The notes below the pieces were generated by a model. It searched no databases. It was not told where the DNA came from and worked only from the letters and a program-made list of their open reading frames with translations. Position numbers and translations under genes: made by a program. From contig NZ_CACZDK010000004.1 of assembly GCF_902779965.1 (NCBI RefSeq), positions 124,001-188,000 on the forward strand: a DNA stretch of 64,000 nt, in the 5' to 3' direction. The DNA is from Fibrobacter succinogenes. Lineage in GTDB: Bacteria; Fibrobacterota; Fibrobacteria; Fibrobacterales; Fibrobacteraceae. Positions 9,636 through 18,398 of the stretch are shown in pieces. Position 1 is the stretch's first letter. Each line of letters opens with the position of its first letter.

Positions 9636-10343
9636 TTAAAACTTCACGTTCATGAAGAGCGCGCCGCCGTCCTGATAAAATTCCGGCTCAAACTGCACCC
9701 TACTAGAGAAAGACTTGGACGAAGTGGCGCGGTAAATGCGCACTGCATCGAGCATAGAAATCACGCGGTTCAAAATCAACGCACCAACAGAAATCTGGAA
9801 CACGATACGGCTCACACGGAAATGGCGCATACGACTTTTGAATTCTTCGATATGCTCCGTCGATTCCGGATTGTCGGAGCTCCCCCAATCCCACAAGATA
9901 TCCTTCGAAAATTCCTCGTCAATGTTCTTGCCCGAACGAATCATCGCCTGATTGTAATCCTCGTCCATATCCGGCGAAGAATTCTGACCGAACACGCCAG
10001 AGCGACTACGGTAAGAGCCCACTGTATTCAAAAGCGAGACATCCTTGCCGCCAGTAAATCCCGCATGGCGAACGGCGTAATTATGGGCAGACGTCACATA
10101 GCGGTCGCCCACCACATAAGAACCAATAGCTGCAACCCACAGAGCTAGATCGGTCCACACGAACGGACGCACAAACTTCTGTTCGCCCAAATAAAGCTCG
10201 CCCATGCCCGGCAAAAGAGCCGAAGCACCAACGGCCAAGAACACGTTTTTATCACTGTTCTTGTAAACGTTTTGGTCAACGCTCACCACAATCTGCGAGA
10301 AAGCGGCGACTGACGCAAGCAGTATGGCAAGAATGATGCGCAT
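9636..10343 (-). CDS. Envelope protein, DUF5683-like, second of a tandem pair
   Basis: 235 residues from the ATG at 10343, which overlaps the upstream stop as TAATG. The signal peptide is MRIILAILLASVAAFSQ. The segment ASALLPGMGELYLGE, followed by hydrophobic stretches, resembles the PGxGQxYxG motif of DUF5683-type proteins and of the upstream neighbour. Two further hydrophobic segments are near residues 65-85 and 180-200. It is probably membrane-bound or outer-envelope. Function unknown. The C-terminus (ending VKF) has the alternating pattern of a beta strand. It is likely translated together with its paralogue. Confidence 0.75.
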   Translation of the reverse strand: MRIILAILLASVAAFSQIVVSVDQNVYKNSDKNVFLAVGASALLPGMGELYLGEQKFVRPFVWTDLALWVAAIGSYVVGDRYVTSAHNYAVRHAGFTGGKDVSLLNTVGSYRSRSGVFGQNSSPDMDEDYNQAMIRSGKNIDEEFSKDILWDWGSSDNPESTEHIEEFKSRMRHFRVSRIVFQISVGALILNRVISMLDAVRIYRATSSKSFSSRVQFEPEFYQDGGALFMNVKF

Positions 10344-11803
10344 TAGAATCCCCAGTTTGCACGAACCGACCAACCGAAGGAATCCTTGAACGACATGCCG
10401 CTATCGAAATGCAAGCGTTCATACCAAGAAACGTCTTCTTCGTAAAGGACCTTGTTATGGGCGTTAGCCGTAAGGGCTGCATCAATAGCGGAAACGATAT
10501 GGTTCAAGATGAGTCCACCAATGAACAATACCTGCCTGTCAGCGTAATCGTTAGCGTCACTGCGCATGTCACGATACTTGTTCAAATTTTTGGATTCACC
10601 CAGCGAAACCACTTCGGAATTTTCATCTTCGAGATTAAGATTATCGATTACAGTTCCACCATCCTTAACGTCATCCCAACCGCGCACATAAACACCTTCT
10701 GAAATCAGCTGGAACAATTCAGATTCGTTGGCAAAGGATTTCTTGAAATCCTTCATTTCGTCAGCAAGCTTTTTGTTTTTGTCATTAAACTTGTTGTAGT
10801 GCTGTTCATCGCCAGCAAACAATTCATTTTCTTGATAGCACTTGGCCGAGGTAGCATCGCCATAGATAGATTCGCAGAACGACTTGCGAGAGCCCATATA
10901 GCGGCTACGGAAGGTCGAAGGATAAAGCGAACCACCGGCATTGTAAAGATCACGCATAGCGCGTTCATATCGACCAATCGAGTAGTGTTCCTTCGCAAAC
11001 TTTTTGTACTTGTCAACTTGCTGATTATACTTGTAAATAGAGTTGTAGGCCCAGGCACTCCACAAGAATACTTCCAAAGCAATATAGACACCACCACGGA
11101 CATAAGTCGAGGTATTACCGCCCACATACATTTGACCAGCACCCGGCACCAAGAGCGAAAGGAACAAAGCCTTACGCGGATTCTTATAGCGTCCCTTCAT
11201 TTCGTCAATACCATTAACCTTAGAAACCTTTACCGGTCCAAGCAATTCACGACGGCTCATGCTGTTAGACGAAGCTGCAGTAGAGCTGCTACTCATGTTC
11301 GTAAGGCCTGCCGCCTGTGCTTGGGCTAAAGAATCGGCCTTACGGGTAGAATCGGCAAGCGCACGGACACTTTCGGCTTCGGCAATAGCGGCTTCGCGCA
11401 TCAAGGAATCCCGTGTTGCAGAATCAAGAATCGCCGTATCGGCCGTTGCTACAGCAGGAGTAACTTCTACAGCAGAAGGCACAACAGAAGAGCTAGACGC
11501 AACCGGAGCAAGCGATGAGGAACTCACAGGGACAACCGCAGCCACAGACGATGAACTCGGAACACTCACTATCACAGAGGAAGAGCTCAAAGCAATCGCA
11601 GCAGAGCTCGCCGGAGTTACCGGAGCTGGAGTCTGAACAGCAGCGGAACTTGCGGGAGCTGCCGGTGCTGGAGTTTCCACAGCTGGAGCCGTAGGAACAC
11701 CGGCTTCTTTTTCAAATTCATCGAAAAGGTCTCGCACTTGAGCAAAGGAGACCTGAGCGAGAGATAAACCAAAAAACAAGGGTAAAAGAACAAACTTGCG
11801 CAT
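10343..11803 (-). CDS. Ser-rich envelope protein, DUF5683-like
   Basis: 486 residues. A signal peptide (cleavage likely after SFAQ, about residue 21) leads into a long low-complexity linker of Ala, Pro, Ser and Val with many SSS blocks (about 30-130). A helical stretch follows, then the globular part starting RKALFLSLLVPGAGQMYVGG (about 213). That PGAGQMY segment and the following hydrophobic helix match the DUF5683 pattern. A second hydrophobic segment (VLFIGGLILNHIVSAIDA) lies near residue 425. The downstream gene is a shorter paralogue translationally coupled to it. Role unknown; the linker suggests display in the periplasm or outer envelope. Confidence 0.78.
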   Translation of the reverse strand: MRKFVLLPLFFGLSLAQVSFAQVRDLFDEFEKEAGVPTAPAVETPAPAAPASSAAVQTPAPVTPASSAAIALSSSSVIVSVPSSSSVAAVVPVSSSSLAPVASSSSVVPSAVEVTPAVATADTAILDSATRDSLMREAAIAEAESVRALADSTRKADSLAQAQAAGLTNMSSSSTAASSNSMSRRELLGPVKVSKVNGIDEMKGRYKNPRKALFLSLLVPGAGQMYVGGNTSTYVRGGVYIALEVFLWSAWAYNSIYKYNQQVDKYKKFAKEHYSIGRYERAMRDLYNAGGSLYPSTFRSRYMGSRKSFCESIYGDATSAKCYQENELFAGDEQHYNKFNDKNKKLADEMKDFKKSFANESELFQLISEGVYVRGWDDVKDGGTVIDNLNLEDENSEVVSLGESKNLNKYRDMRSDANDYADRQVLFIGGLILNHIVSAIDAALTANAHNKVLYEEDVSWYERLHFDSGMSFKDSFGWSVRANWGF

Positions 11804-11889
11804 GCTTCTAAAATAGCAAAAAATGTTATCAAAACAAAAAGCCCCGGACTCAAATCCGAGACTTTCTACAACAAAATTCTATAAAAAAG

Positions 11890-14799
11890 CTATTTAATAC
11901 GGATACGTTGCGTAGATGAGCCAACACGAACCATGTAAATGCCAGCATTCGAAACCGGAATTTCAAAGTTCGGGGAATCAACAACGCCCTGGCGAACAAC
12001 CTTGCCCTTCATATCGATAACGGCAAAACGCTTTCCAGCCGTAGCACCGCTGACCTGAATCTGACGATTCATAGAAGAAAGTCCAAACGCCTTAACATCC
12101 TTGACGCGAGCAATAGAAGTTTCCTTATCGGTAATCTTAAACGTTCCCTCAAGAATAACGACGAAGTTGACATTGTCAAAGTTGAGTGAAGTATTGACAA
12201 AGTCCGTAGCTACAAGACCCATAGAATATTCGCCAAGGTCCTTTTCAGTCATGGACATTTCACCCTTGTAGGTAACAAATTCCTTTCTGTATGCAAATTC
12301 TTCAGGCAACCAAGGTTCACCAGGAATACGCATCGGGCTTACATCAAAGCTCTTCTGGATTGTAATTTCTTCGCCTTCTTGATACTTTGCGGTAACAGTT
12401 TCCCCATAAATCGCAACGGTAATTTTTTGAGAGCAAGGCTTAATCGTAAAGTTACCTTGATTGATTTTAACAGAATAATTCGAGCTCGGTTTTTCCTTAG
12501 CAAAAGTAGCGGAAATGGCATAAGTTTCATCATCCGGGAGCACGTCTTCACCAGCCTGACGTTTCAGAACAAGTTCAGGAAGTACATCGCCATCAAGAAG
12601 ACCTTCAACTTTATATTCGTACTTTTCTGGATCAGCTTCGCTATAGACCTTAGAAGTATCGGCAACCGTCACCGTCACGACCTTTTCACGCACAGTAAGG
12701 ATGTTAGCAACATACTTGGTTACGGTATAATTCTTATTGGTCGGATTTCTCTGATCGAATGTGAGTGCATAATCACCAGCATCAAGGCGGCCAGTCTTAT
12801 TAAGAGTAACATGAATGTTACCAAGTTCATCACCGTCCAAAAGGCTATCAGCAGACCACGTAAAGTCAGTCGGAATTTCATCACCATAAGTGATAGTATC
12901 AGGATTAGCAGTAACCACCAACTTTTTCGGATCAATTTGCAAGACACCATCCGTAATATTGAATGTCACATTGGGATAGTTCAAAGAAGTATTCTTGAAA
13001 TGACTTGCAGAAAGTCCCATAGCGTACTTGCCAGCATCCTTGCCCGAAACAACGGAATCACCGGTATATTCGACAAACTTGAGAGAATAAGCTTCGTTAT
13101 TGGTAGAAATATCGAAACCCTGCACTGTATGTTCATTACCATCGTACTGAAGCGACTCGGTATGGCCCTTAATCGTTACCACAATCTTGTCGTTATTAGC
13201 GGTAATTGTCAACTTGCCATCAGTGGTTTTTACAATGTAATTCGGGTTTGATTCAGCATCAACTGTTGCCGTAATCGCATATTCACCGGCATCTTCGCCA
13301 GCTTCACGCATCAAGGAAACGCCCTTCAATACATCTTCTTCATTGCCAAACTTAACAATACCATCGACAGTATAAGCCAGTTCTGGATCTTTTTCGCCAT
13401 ACTTTTTCGTAATATCCGTTACGTTCAAAGTAACAGCTTTGGGCGTAATCGTAAGAGAGCTCGGCACCGTAGTCAAGGTGTAGTTGGGATTAGAGCCTTC
13501 TGCGAAATCAATATTAACTTTGTATGTATTAACATCTTCACCTTCGTCACGAGTGATTTTAGCACCTTTAAGACTTTGATTTCCAACAATGCCATCCACA
13601 GTGTACTTAAACTCTGGGTCCTGGTCGCCATAAATCTTTTCAGCATTAGCAAGAGTTACAGTAGCATCCTTCGGTTTAACCGTAAGCGTACCGTTCGTAG
13701 TCGTCACTTTGTAGTTGGGGTTAGACGAGACGTTCACACTTGCAGAAATAACATACTCGTCAACATTTTCAAGACCCGTCGCAGAGCACTTAGCACAAGC
13801 AAGCGTAACATCCTTCAGCACGTCCTCACCCAAAAGGCCCGAAACCTTGTATGTAAATTCTGGAGTCGCATCGCCATAGGTTTTCGAAACGTCATCTACA
13901 ATCACCGTAGCAGTAGCTGGTTGAATAACAAACGTTCCAGAAACTACATATATGTAGTAATCAGACGTTTCTTTACAGTAAGGCAGTTCACATTCATCAA
14001 CCTTAGCAGGTCTATCCTTATATTCTTTACCATCAATGCTTACCCCAATGGGATAGAAGGTTGCATCTTCACCAGCAGCTCTAGCCAATGTAATTTTACC
14101 AAGCTTCTCATAATCGGCGGCAACGATATTTCCACGAATATCGTATTCGAATGTCGGATCATCTTCGCCATAGAATTTTGCAGTGCTCCTTACAACAATT
14201 GTGATTATGGTTTTGGTGATTTTCATTTTACCACTTTTCACAATAATATTGTAGTTCGGGAAAAGAGTGGTCAAGTTAACGGAAGGATCAACAGCAACTT
14301 CAAAAGTGACACCGACTTCTTCTACACCATCAGCAACAGACAACTTCACCTTTTGCTCCAACTCGCTTACAAAATTGCTCATGGTATCCGCTTGGAGAGA
14401 CGACAAATCGCTAACTTTATCAATAGTCCACGTAAGAGTTGGGCTTTCGTTCTCACCGCATTTAGGAACTTCGCCACCTAGTTCTTTTTCACAATCATCC
14501 GCAATTAAACGAACACCTTTTCGTTTAATATCGAATTTTTTTTCAATTACATCGCCGTTAGTCAAAGTTATTGTAACAGAACCGGCATCAGTACCAGCGT
14601 TTATGTTTTTTCCATAATCAATTTTCGCAAAATCGGTATATTCTTCGTCGCCGCAATCCACCTTTTTTACGGCGGGCTTTATCTGATTACCCGTAAAAAT
14701 AAAGTCGCCAGTCAATGTGACAGAACATTCATCGGCGGCAAAAACACTTGAAAACGCCGCAGAAGCGGCAAGAGCTAGCATTGCAATTTTTTTAATCAT
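11890..14799 (-). CDS. Large secreted MBG-repeat protein with C-terminal sorting-type domain
   Basis: 969 residues from the ATG at 14799 (AGAGAG upstream); a TTG further upstream would add seven residues. The signal peptide ends near SSVFA. The body is built of about six MBG-type beta domains, each opening with a K-[TIKV]-Y-[GS]-[DE]-x-x-P motif (for example KTYGDATPEF, KIYGDQDPEF, KKYGEKDPEL, ITYGDEIPTD, KVYSEADPEK). The last 75 residues (NRQIQVSG ... FAVIDMKGKVV ... GIYMVRVGSSTQRIRIK) have the layout of type IX secretion C-terminal domains. Probably an extracellular or surface protein; ligand unknown. The N-terminal domain has several Cys pairs that could form disulfides. Confidence 0.85.
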   Translation of the reverse strand: MIKKIAMLALAASAAFSSVFAADECSVTLTGDFIFTGNQIKPAVKKVDCGDEEYTDFAKIDYGKNINAGTDAGSVTITLTNGDVIEKKFDIKRKGVRLIADDCEKELGGEVPKCGENESPTLTWTIDKVSDLSSLQADTMSNFVSELEQKVKLSVADGVEEVGVTFEVAVDPSVNLTTLFPNYNIIVKSGKMKITKTIITIVVRSTAKFYGEDDPTFEYDIRGNIVAADYEKLGKITLARAAGEDATFYPIGVSIDGKEYKDRPAKVDECELPYCKETSDYYIYVVSGTFVIQPATATVIVDDVSKTYGDATPEFTYKVSGLLGEDVLKDVTLACAKCSATGLENVDEYVISASVNVSSNPNYKVTTTNGTLTVKPKDATVTLANAEKIYGDQDPEFKYTVDGIVGNQSLKGAKITRDEGEDVNTYKVNIDFAEGSNPNYTLTTVPSSLTITPKAVTLNVTDITKKYGEKDPELAYTVDGIVKFGNEEDVLKGVSLMREAGEDAGEYAITATVDAESNPNYIVKTTDGKLTITANNDKIVVTIKGHTESLQYDGNEHTVQGFDISTNNEAYSLKFVEYTGDSVVSGKDAGKYAMGLSASHFKNTSLNYPNVTFNITDGVLQIDPKKLVVTANPDTITYGDEIPTDFTWSADSLLDGDELGNIHVTLNKTGRLDAGDYALTFDQRNPTNKNYTVTKYVANILTVREKVVTVTVADTSKVYSEADPEKYEYKVEGLLDGDVLPELVLKRQAGEDVLPDDETYAISATFAKEKPSSNYSVKINQGNFTIKPCSQKITVAIYGETVTAKYQEGEEITIQKSFDVSPMRIPGEPWLPEEFAYRKEFVTYKGEMSMTEKDLGEYSMGLVATDFVNTSLNFDNVNFVVILEGTFKITDKETSIARVKDVKAFGLSSMNRQIQVSGATAGKRFAVIDMKGKVVRQGVVDSPNFEIPVSNAGIYMVRVGSSTQRIRIK

Positions 14800-14901
14800 A
14801 AACCACTCTCTTTTAATCAAACCCTAAGAAAAATATAATTTTTTACTTACTTTTTCAACTAGAGCTTAGACAAAACGTTGTAAAAAAGGGCTTATTTATA
14901 C

Positions 14902-14930
14902 AAAAAACCGCCCCTCGAAAGGGACGGTCC
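14902..14930 (-). terminator. Terminator of the rpsF-rpsR-rplI operon
   Basis: On the minus strand GGACCGTCCC pairs imperfectly with GGGGCGGTT across a short loop, followed by T6. It lies downstream of rplI, after a repeat element. Confidence 0.7.
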
Positions 14931-14961
14931 TCAAAATTAAAGTGGTTTGAGAATTACTTTT

Positions 14962-15032
14962 GGGTGCTACGCACCCGTCCGTAACTGCACCTCGGTCATA
15001 AGGTCAAACTAGTTTGACCTTGCGACTCTCGG
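14962..15032 (-). repeat. Two-hairpin repeat, copy D
   Basis: Minus-strand order: CCGAGAGTCGCA, the perfect palindrome AGGTCAAACTAGTTTGACCT, TATGACCGAGG, then the hairpin GGGTGC-gta-GCACCC. The same layout occurs at 31699, 31777, 36695 and 57014 with different palindromes. It sits just behind the rplI stop. Confidence 0.75.
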
Positions 15033-15036
15033 TTTG

Positions 15037-15483
15037 TTACTTCTCAGCGACCACCCAAACCTTGACCTGTGCTTCAACGTCGCTGAAGACCTTGACAGTC
15101 ACGGTGTAAACACCGAGCTGCTTGATCGGTTCAGCAAGGTCGATCTGAGCACGAGAAACCTTGACACCAGCCTTGGTGATTGCTTCAGCGATGTCACCTG
15201 CGGTCACAGAACCGTAGAGACGTTCGCCTTCAACAACGCGGCGTTCGAGGTTGACAGAAACCTGAGAAAGCTTTGCAGCCACGTCACCAGCAGCAGCGAG
15301 TTCCTTCTGGAACTGAGCTTCAACAGCAGCGCGGTTGTTTTCGATTTCGAGCTTGGCTTCCTTAGTTGCACGAACAGCGAGCTTACGCGGGAAGAGGTAG
15401 TTACGTGCGTAACCGTCCTTAACCTTCACGACGTCGAGCATCTTGCCCAAGTGGGGGACGTTAGCCTTAAGAATAATTTCCAT
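15037..15483 (-). CDS. rplI: 50S ribosomal protein L9
   Basis: 148 residues, the normal bacterial length. The N-terminal domain shows MEIILKANVPHLGKMLDVV, VKDGYARNYLFPRKLA and the long connecting helix. The C-terminal domain includes GERLYGSVTAGDIAEAI. It binds domain V of 23S rRNA near the L1 stalk. Third gene of the rpsF-rpsR-rplI operon, with AGGAGG-like bases before the ATG. Confidence 0.98.
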   Translation of the reverse strand: MEIILKANVPHLGKMLDVVKVKDGYARNYLFPRKLAVRATKEAKLEIENNRAAVEAQFQKELAAAGDVAAKLSQVSVNLERRVVEGERLYGSVTAGDIAEAITKAGVKVSRAQIDLAEPIKQLGVYTVTVKVFSDVEAQVKVWVVAEK

Positions 15484-15499
15484 AGTCTAGTTCCTCCTA

Positions 15500-15751
15500 T
15501 TAGCGCATGCTGTCCGAAACGAACGGGAGAATAGCCATCTGACGGGCACGCTTGATAGCTTCGTTCAGCATACGCTGATACTTAGCGGAAGTGCCAGAAA
15601 TGCGGCGCGGGATGATCTTGCCACGTTCAGAGATAAAGCGACGAAGAGTCTTTTCGTCCTTGTAGTCAATGAACTTGACGTTGTTCTCGGTGAACCAGCA
15701 AGTCTTCTTGCGGCGAATACGAGTAGCCTGCTTCTTATCTTCAAAAGCCAT
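15500..15751 (-). CDS. rpsR: 30S ribosomal protein S18
   Basis: 83 residues. Carries the expected core: [46 protein letters not shown]-type sequence followed by LPF. S18 pairs with S6 on the platform of the 30S subunit. Its ATG overlaps the rpsF stop by one base (TAATG), ensuring coupled synthesis of the S6:S18 dimer. No ssb gene lies between rpsF and rpsR, unlike in Bacillus. Confidence 0.98.
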   Translation of the reverse strand: MAFEDKKQATRIRRKKTCWFTENNVKFIDYKDEKTLRRFISERGKIIPRRISGTSAKYQRMLNEAIKRARQMAILPFVSDSMR

Positions 15752-16122
15752 TATTCAGCCTCCCCTTCTTCTGCGTCAACCGGAATGATTTCTTCGGTTG
15801 TCTGTGCCTGAGTCTGGTCGTAAACGATTTCGCTCATCGGATAATCAGCGAGGGTCATCCAACGGAGAACGTTTTCGTTAAGCTTGAGAGCGGCTTCCAT
15901 AGCAGCGACTGTTGCAGCTTCTGCCTTGTAGTAGAAGATGACATAGTAGCCGTGCTGGCGCTTGTTGATTGTGTAAGCGAGCTTGCGCTTGCCCCAGTCG
16001 TCACGGCGGAGAATTTCGCCGTTACCGCTAGTGATGTTCTTGCCGATGGTCTCGACTTCAGCCTTGATAGCGTCGTCAGAGATCATAGCGTCGATGATCA
16101 CCATCGTTTCGTATTGTCTCAT
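15751..16122 (-). CDS. rpsF: 30S ribosomal protein S6
   Basis: 123 residues beginning [17 protein letters not shown], with [23 protein letters not shown] and LRWMTL, the hallmarks of S6. An acidic tail (residues 105-123, ending EEGEAE) extends the fold, as in several bacteria. First gene of the operon. AAAGGGA lies about 8 bases before the ATG, and a structured leader and a promoter precede it. Confidence 0.98.
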   Translation of the reverse strand: MRQYETMVIIDAMISDDAIKAEVETIGKNITSGNGEILRRDDWGKRKLAYTINKRQHGYYVIFYYKAEAATVAAMEAALKLNENVLRWMTLADYPMSEIVYDQTQAQTTEEIIPVDAEEGEAE

Positions 16123-16139
16123 AATGAGTCCCTTTGGTC

Positions 16140-16196
16140 TATCGCCCAGGTACCACCATTGGCCCTGGGAGGGTTCCGAATAATTCGGTGGCGATA
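16140..16196 (-). promoter_or_regulatory. Structured rpsF leader, possible S6:S18 autoregulatory element
   Basis: On the minus strand TATCGCC (16190-16196) pairs perfectly with GGCGATA (16140-16146). The enclosed part holds ACCG at the start of a small stem (CCGAAT/TCGG) and a CCCAGG/CCTGGG stem. S6:S18 complexes are known to bind a CCG-containing motif in rpsF leaders and repress translation. The position and the CACCG suit that; the exact fold is my inference. Confidence 0.5.
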
Positions 16197-16224
16197 ATAT
16201 AGAAAAATACGTTTTTTACGTCAA
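16196..16224 (-). promoter_or_regulatory. Sigma-70-type promoter of rpsF-rpsR-rplI
   Basis: TTGACG and TATATT are separated by exactly 17 bases, giving a start site near 16188, about 65 bases before the rpsF ATG. Confidence 0.75.
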
Positions 16225-16342
16225 TCCTCAGGAGGCAGTCGGGAGGGAGTAGGAAGTAAATGCCAGGTATGGGCGATGTTCAAAGCGAGTTTACGAGCGC
16301 CCCCATAGCTCAGCATCCATTCAGAAAGCTTAGTTGGATGGT

Positions 16343-17437
16343 TTAAATGCCAAACTGCAAACCGAGAAAACCAGCCACTGCCCATTCTTTCACATGGCGG
16401 TTAAAATAACGCTGGAAAACCATTTCAAAAGAGACCCACGTCGAGCGAAGATTTTTTTTCGACCAAGGCCAAACCTCGCGCAAGTTGAAAGCTACACCAG
16501 GACTAAACGACACCAATTGTGCCCAAGACAAATTAAACTCATAAGAAGCACTAGCAGTAAGTCCTAGATAACGGAACACAACAAGCCCCATGCCCGCTTC
16601 AACTCCAAACGTAAAACCATCTAGCGCAAACATTTTTTCGCAATTTTTTTCAATTTTAAGAGAATCAGAATCGTCATCATCAGAAGCCCCATCAGATGCG
16701 CCTCCAGCCGAGACATCAGTCTGAACACCATCGTGCAGCTCTTTTCTAAATTCCGATAAATCAGTCGTTTCCAATCCGAACAAAGGAGAAATATAAAAGT
16801 CAGCGCCCGTAAAGCCTCGATGGAAACGAACATTCAAACGATAGCGCTGGTACATGAGCATAACATCACTGTCCAGCGTTCCGCCAAAGAAACGAACGTC
16901 AAAACCACCCGTGATATAATCTTTGTAATGATATTCCAACTGACCTTGCCACACCCCCAGGCAATCGCAATCCTTGGAAGCATTGAAAAGCCCGGCACCA
17001 ACACCAGCGGAAAGGCCCTCACCTAAAAAAGCTGACTGATGCGGCAATGGTACATTGTAGACCTTGGGCTTTTCTTGCGAGTGCGCCGATTCGGGCATGA
17101 TCACGTAGACGGTATCGACGATGGTATCACGAACGACAGTTACATTTTCTGCGTCCTCTGCAACTTCGGAAATCGTCGCAACCGATGTTGTGGAAATCGG
17201 CGATGTCGAAACAGAAGTCGAAGAATTAGAAGGAACTTGTTCCGAAGTTGATGAACTCGAAACCTCTGAGTTCTTAGCTGTCGTCTTTGATTTATCCACG
17301 GGCTTTGGTGTAGATTTTTTGGCGACTACCTCGGACTTCGCTTTTTTCGCCTTGGAGCTAGAACGAGCAGAACCGGTGCCCTTGGCTTCGGCATAGACAT
17401 TCAAAATCAGCAAAAGGACTAAAAAAAGAATTCGCAC
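16343..17437 (-). CDS. Predicted outer-membrane beta-barrel protein with Ser/Thr-rich linker
   Basis: 364 residues. The signal peptide ends near VYAEA. A Lys/Ser/Thr-rich linker (about 20-95) leads to an XDTVYV-type stretch (VVRDTIVDTVYVIMPE) and then a C-terminal part of alternating strands with many aromatic residues (for example GGFDVRFFGG, RYRLNVRFHRGF). The chain ends in LGLQFGI, typical of small outer-membrane barrels. An acidic loop (ASDDDDSDS) sits near residue 255. The same RDTVxVxDT style occurs in the protein at 54820. Function unknown; probably structural or a porin-like envelope component. Confidence 0.72.
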   Translation of the reverse strand: MRILFLVLLLILNVYAEAKGTGSARSSSKAKKAKSEVVAKKSTPKPVDKSKTTAKNSEVSSSSTSEQVPSNSSTSVSTSPISTTSVATISEVAEDAENVTVVRDTIVDTVYVIMPESAHSQEKPKVYNVPLPHQSAFLGEGLSAGVGAGLFNASKDCDCLGVWQGQLEYHYKDYITGGFDVRFFGGTLDSDVMLMYQRYRLNVRFHRGFTGADFYISPLFGLETTDLSEFRKELHDGVQTDVSAGGASDGASDDDDSDSLKIEKNCEKMFALDGFTFGVEAGMGLVVFRYLGLTASASYEFNLSWAQLVSFSPGVAFNLREVWPWSKKNLRSTWVSFEMVFQRYFNRHVKEWAVAGFLGLQFGI

Positions 17438-17456
17438 GATTGTAATTTAATAAAAA

Positions 17457-18398
17457 TCATTCGTTTGCGCTATCACTGTCCGACTCCACCTGTTGAATCA
17501 GTGCATTTTCTTTTTCACCACATTTTTTAGAGACTTCATCATAAGAAAGCGTAATAAAAGTTTCGCGAGAGGGCATTAGATCAAACATCATTTTTTCAAT
17601 TGCCATTGCGCCCTGCATTCCAAGTATGGATGCATTGTTCAAGCCCAATCGGCGGTAGGTTTTGCGTTTATAGTCCTTCAACGAGACTCTAACGGAATAG
17701 CCATCATTAACAAGATCCGAGTGGTATTCCTGTTCGTATTTTTCTATAGAATTTTTCAGCGATTTGGCAATTAAAGATTTTTCGGGACTCAGTAGCGCCC
17801 ACTGGCTAGAATCGATATTCGGCTTTACCCATTTTTTATAGCCCTCATTGTCAATATTTTCAGCGCTACACATACGATAGGCGGCACGATAAAAAACAGA
17901 GTCGTTCCGTTCCCTGATTGCCATGATGCGGGAATCATTTTCCCAAGCATCTTCCAGGATCATTTCTATTTCGTAATCAGCATTCCGCGCCACTTTCAAT
18001 TCAACACTCTGCAAGGGTTCATCGACAATTTCTGCAAACGGAAACATTTCTGAATCATGATAAACCATCCATTTAAAAAACAAGAACAGAAGCAGAGCAA
18101 TGACGGAAACTGCTATTACAAACAAAACTTTCTTCGTCTTAAAGAAATTCCCGATAAGAGCTCCCGAGACATACAACACGAGAAAGAGCAAGCCCTCAAT
18201 TGCCATTTCTAAATCATTCTTACAAGCTAGCCATTGGACACTCCGGAACACGATAAATGCCGGAAGAAGCAAGCCAAGAACTAGCCAAAGCTTTTTCCAA
18301 GACGTCCGTTTGCGAAGTGCAAAGAAAATAATTCCCGGGAGGATTACGGGAAGAATCTCCGTTGCAAAAGTCGTTAAGTATTTGAGAATTTCACTCAT
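17457..18398 (-). CDS. Unknown membrane protein, paralogue of the upstream gene
   Basis: 313 residues. Four hydrophobic helices fill the first 110 residues; the rest is a soluble, mixed-charge domain. The segments DEPLQSVELKVARNADYE, RERNDSVFY, LKDYKRKTYRRLGLNNAS and LMPSRETFITLSYDEVSKKC line up with DEPLEQDDLAASQDADYE, REKNDSVFF, LKDYKRKTRRWLYFPNAK and FMPPRETYTTLSYLEVVKRC of the neighbour at 18395. The two are therefore tandem duplicates. The start overlaps the upstream stop as ATGA. I do not recognise the family. Confidence 0.7.
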   Translation of the reverse strand: MSEILKYLTTFATEILPVILPGIIFFALRKRTSWKKLWLVLGLLLPAFIVFRSVQWLACKNDLEMAIEGLLFLVLYVSGALIGNFFKTKKVLFVIAVSVIALLLFLFFKWMVYHDSEMFPFAEIVDEPLQSVELKVARNADYEIEMILEDAWENDSRIMAIRERNDSVFYRAAYRMCSAENIDNEGYKKWVKPNIDSSQWALLSPEKSLIAKSLKNSIEKYEQEYHSDLVNDGYSVRVSLKDYKRKTYRRLGLNNASILGMQGAMAIEKMMFDLMPSRETFITLSYDEVSKKCGEKENALIQQVESDSDSANE

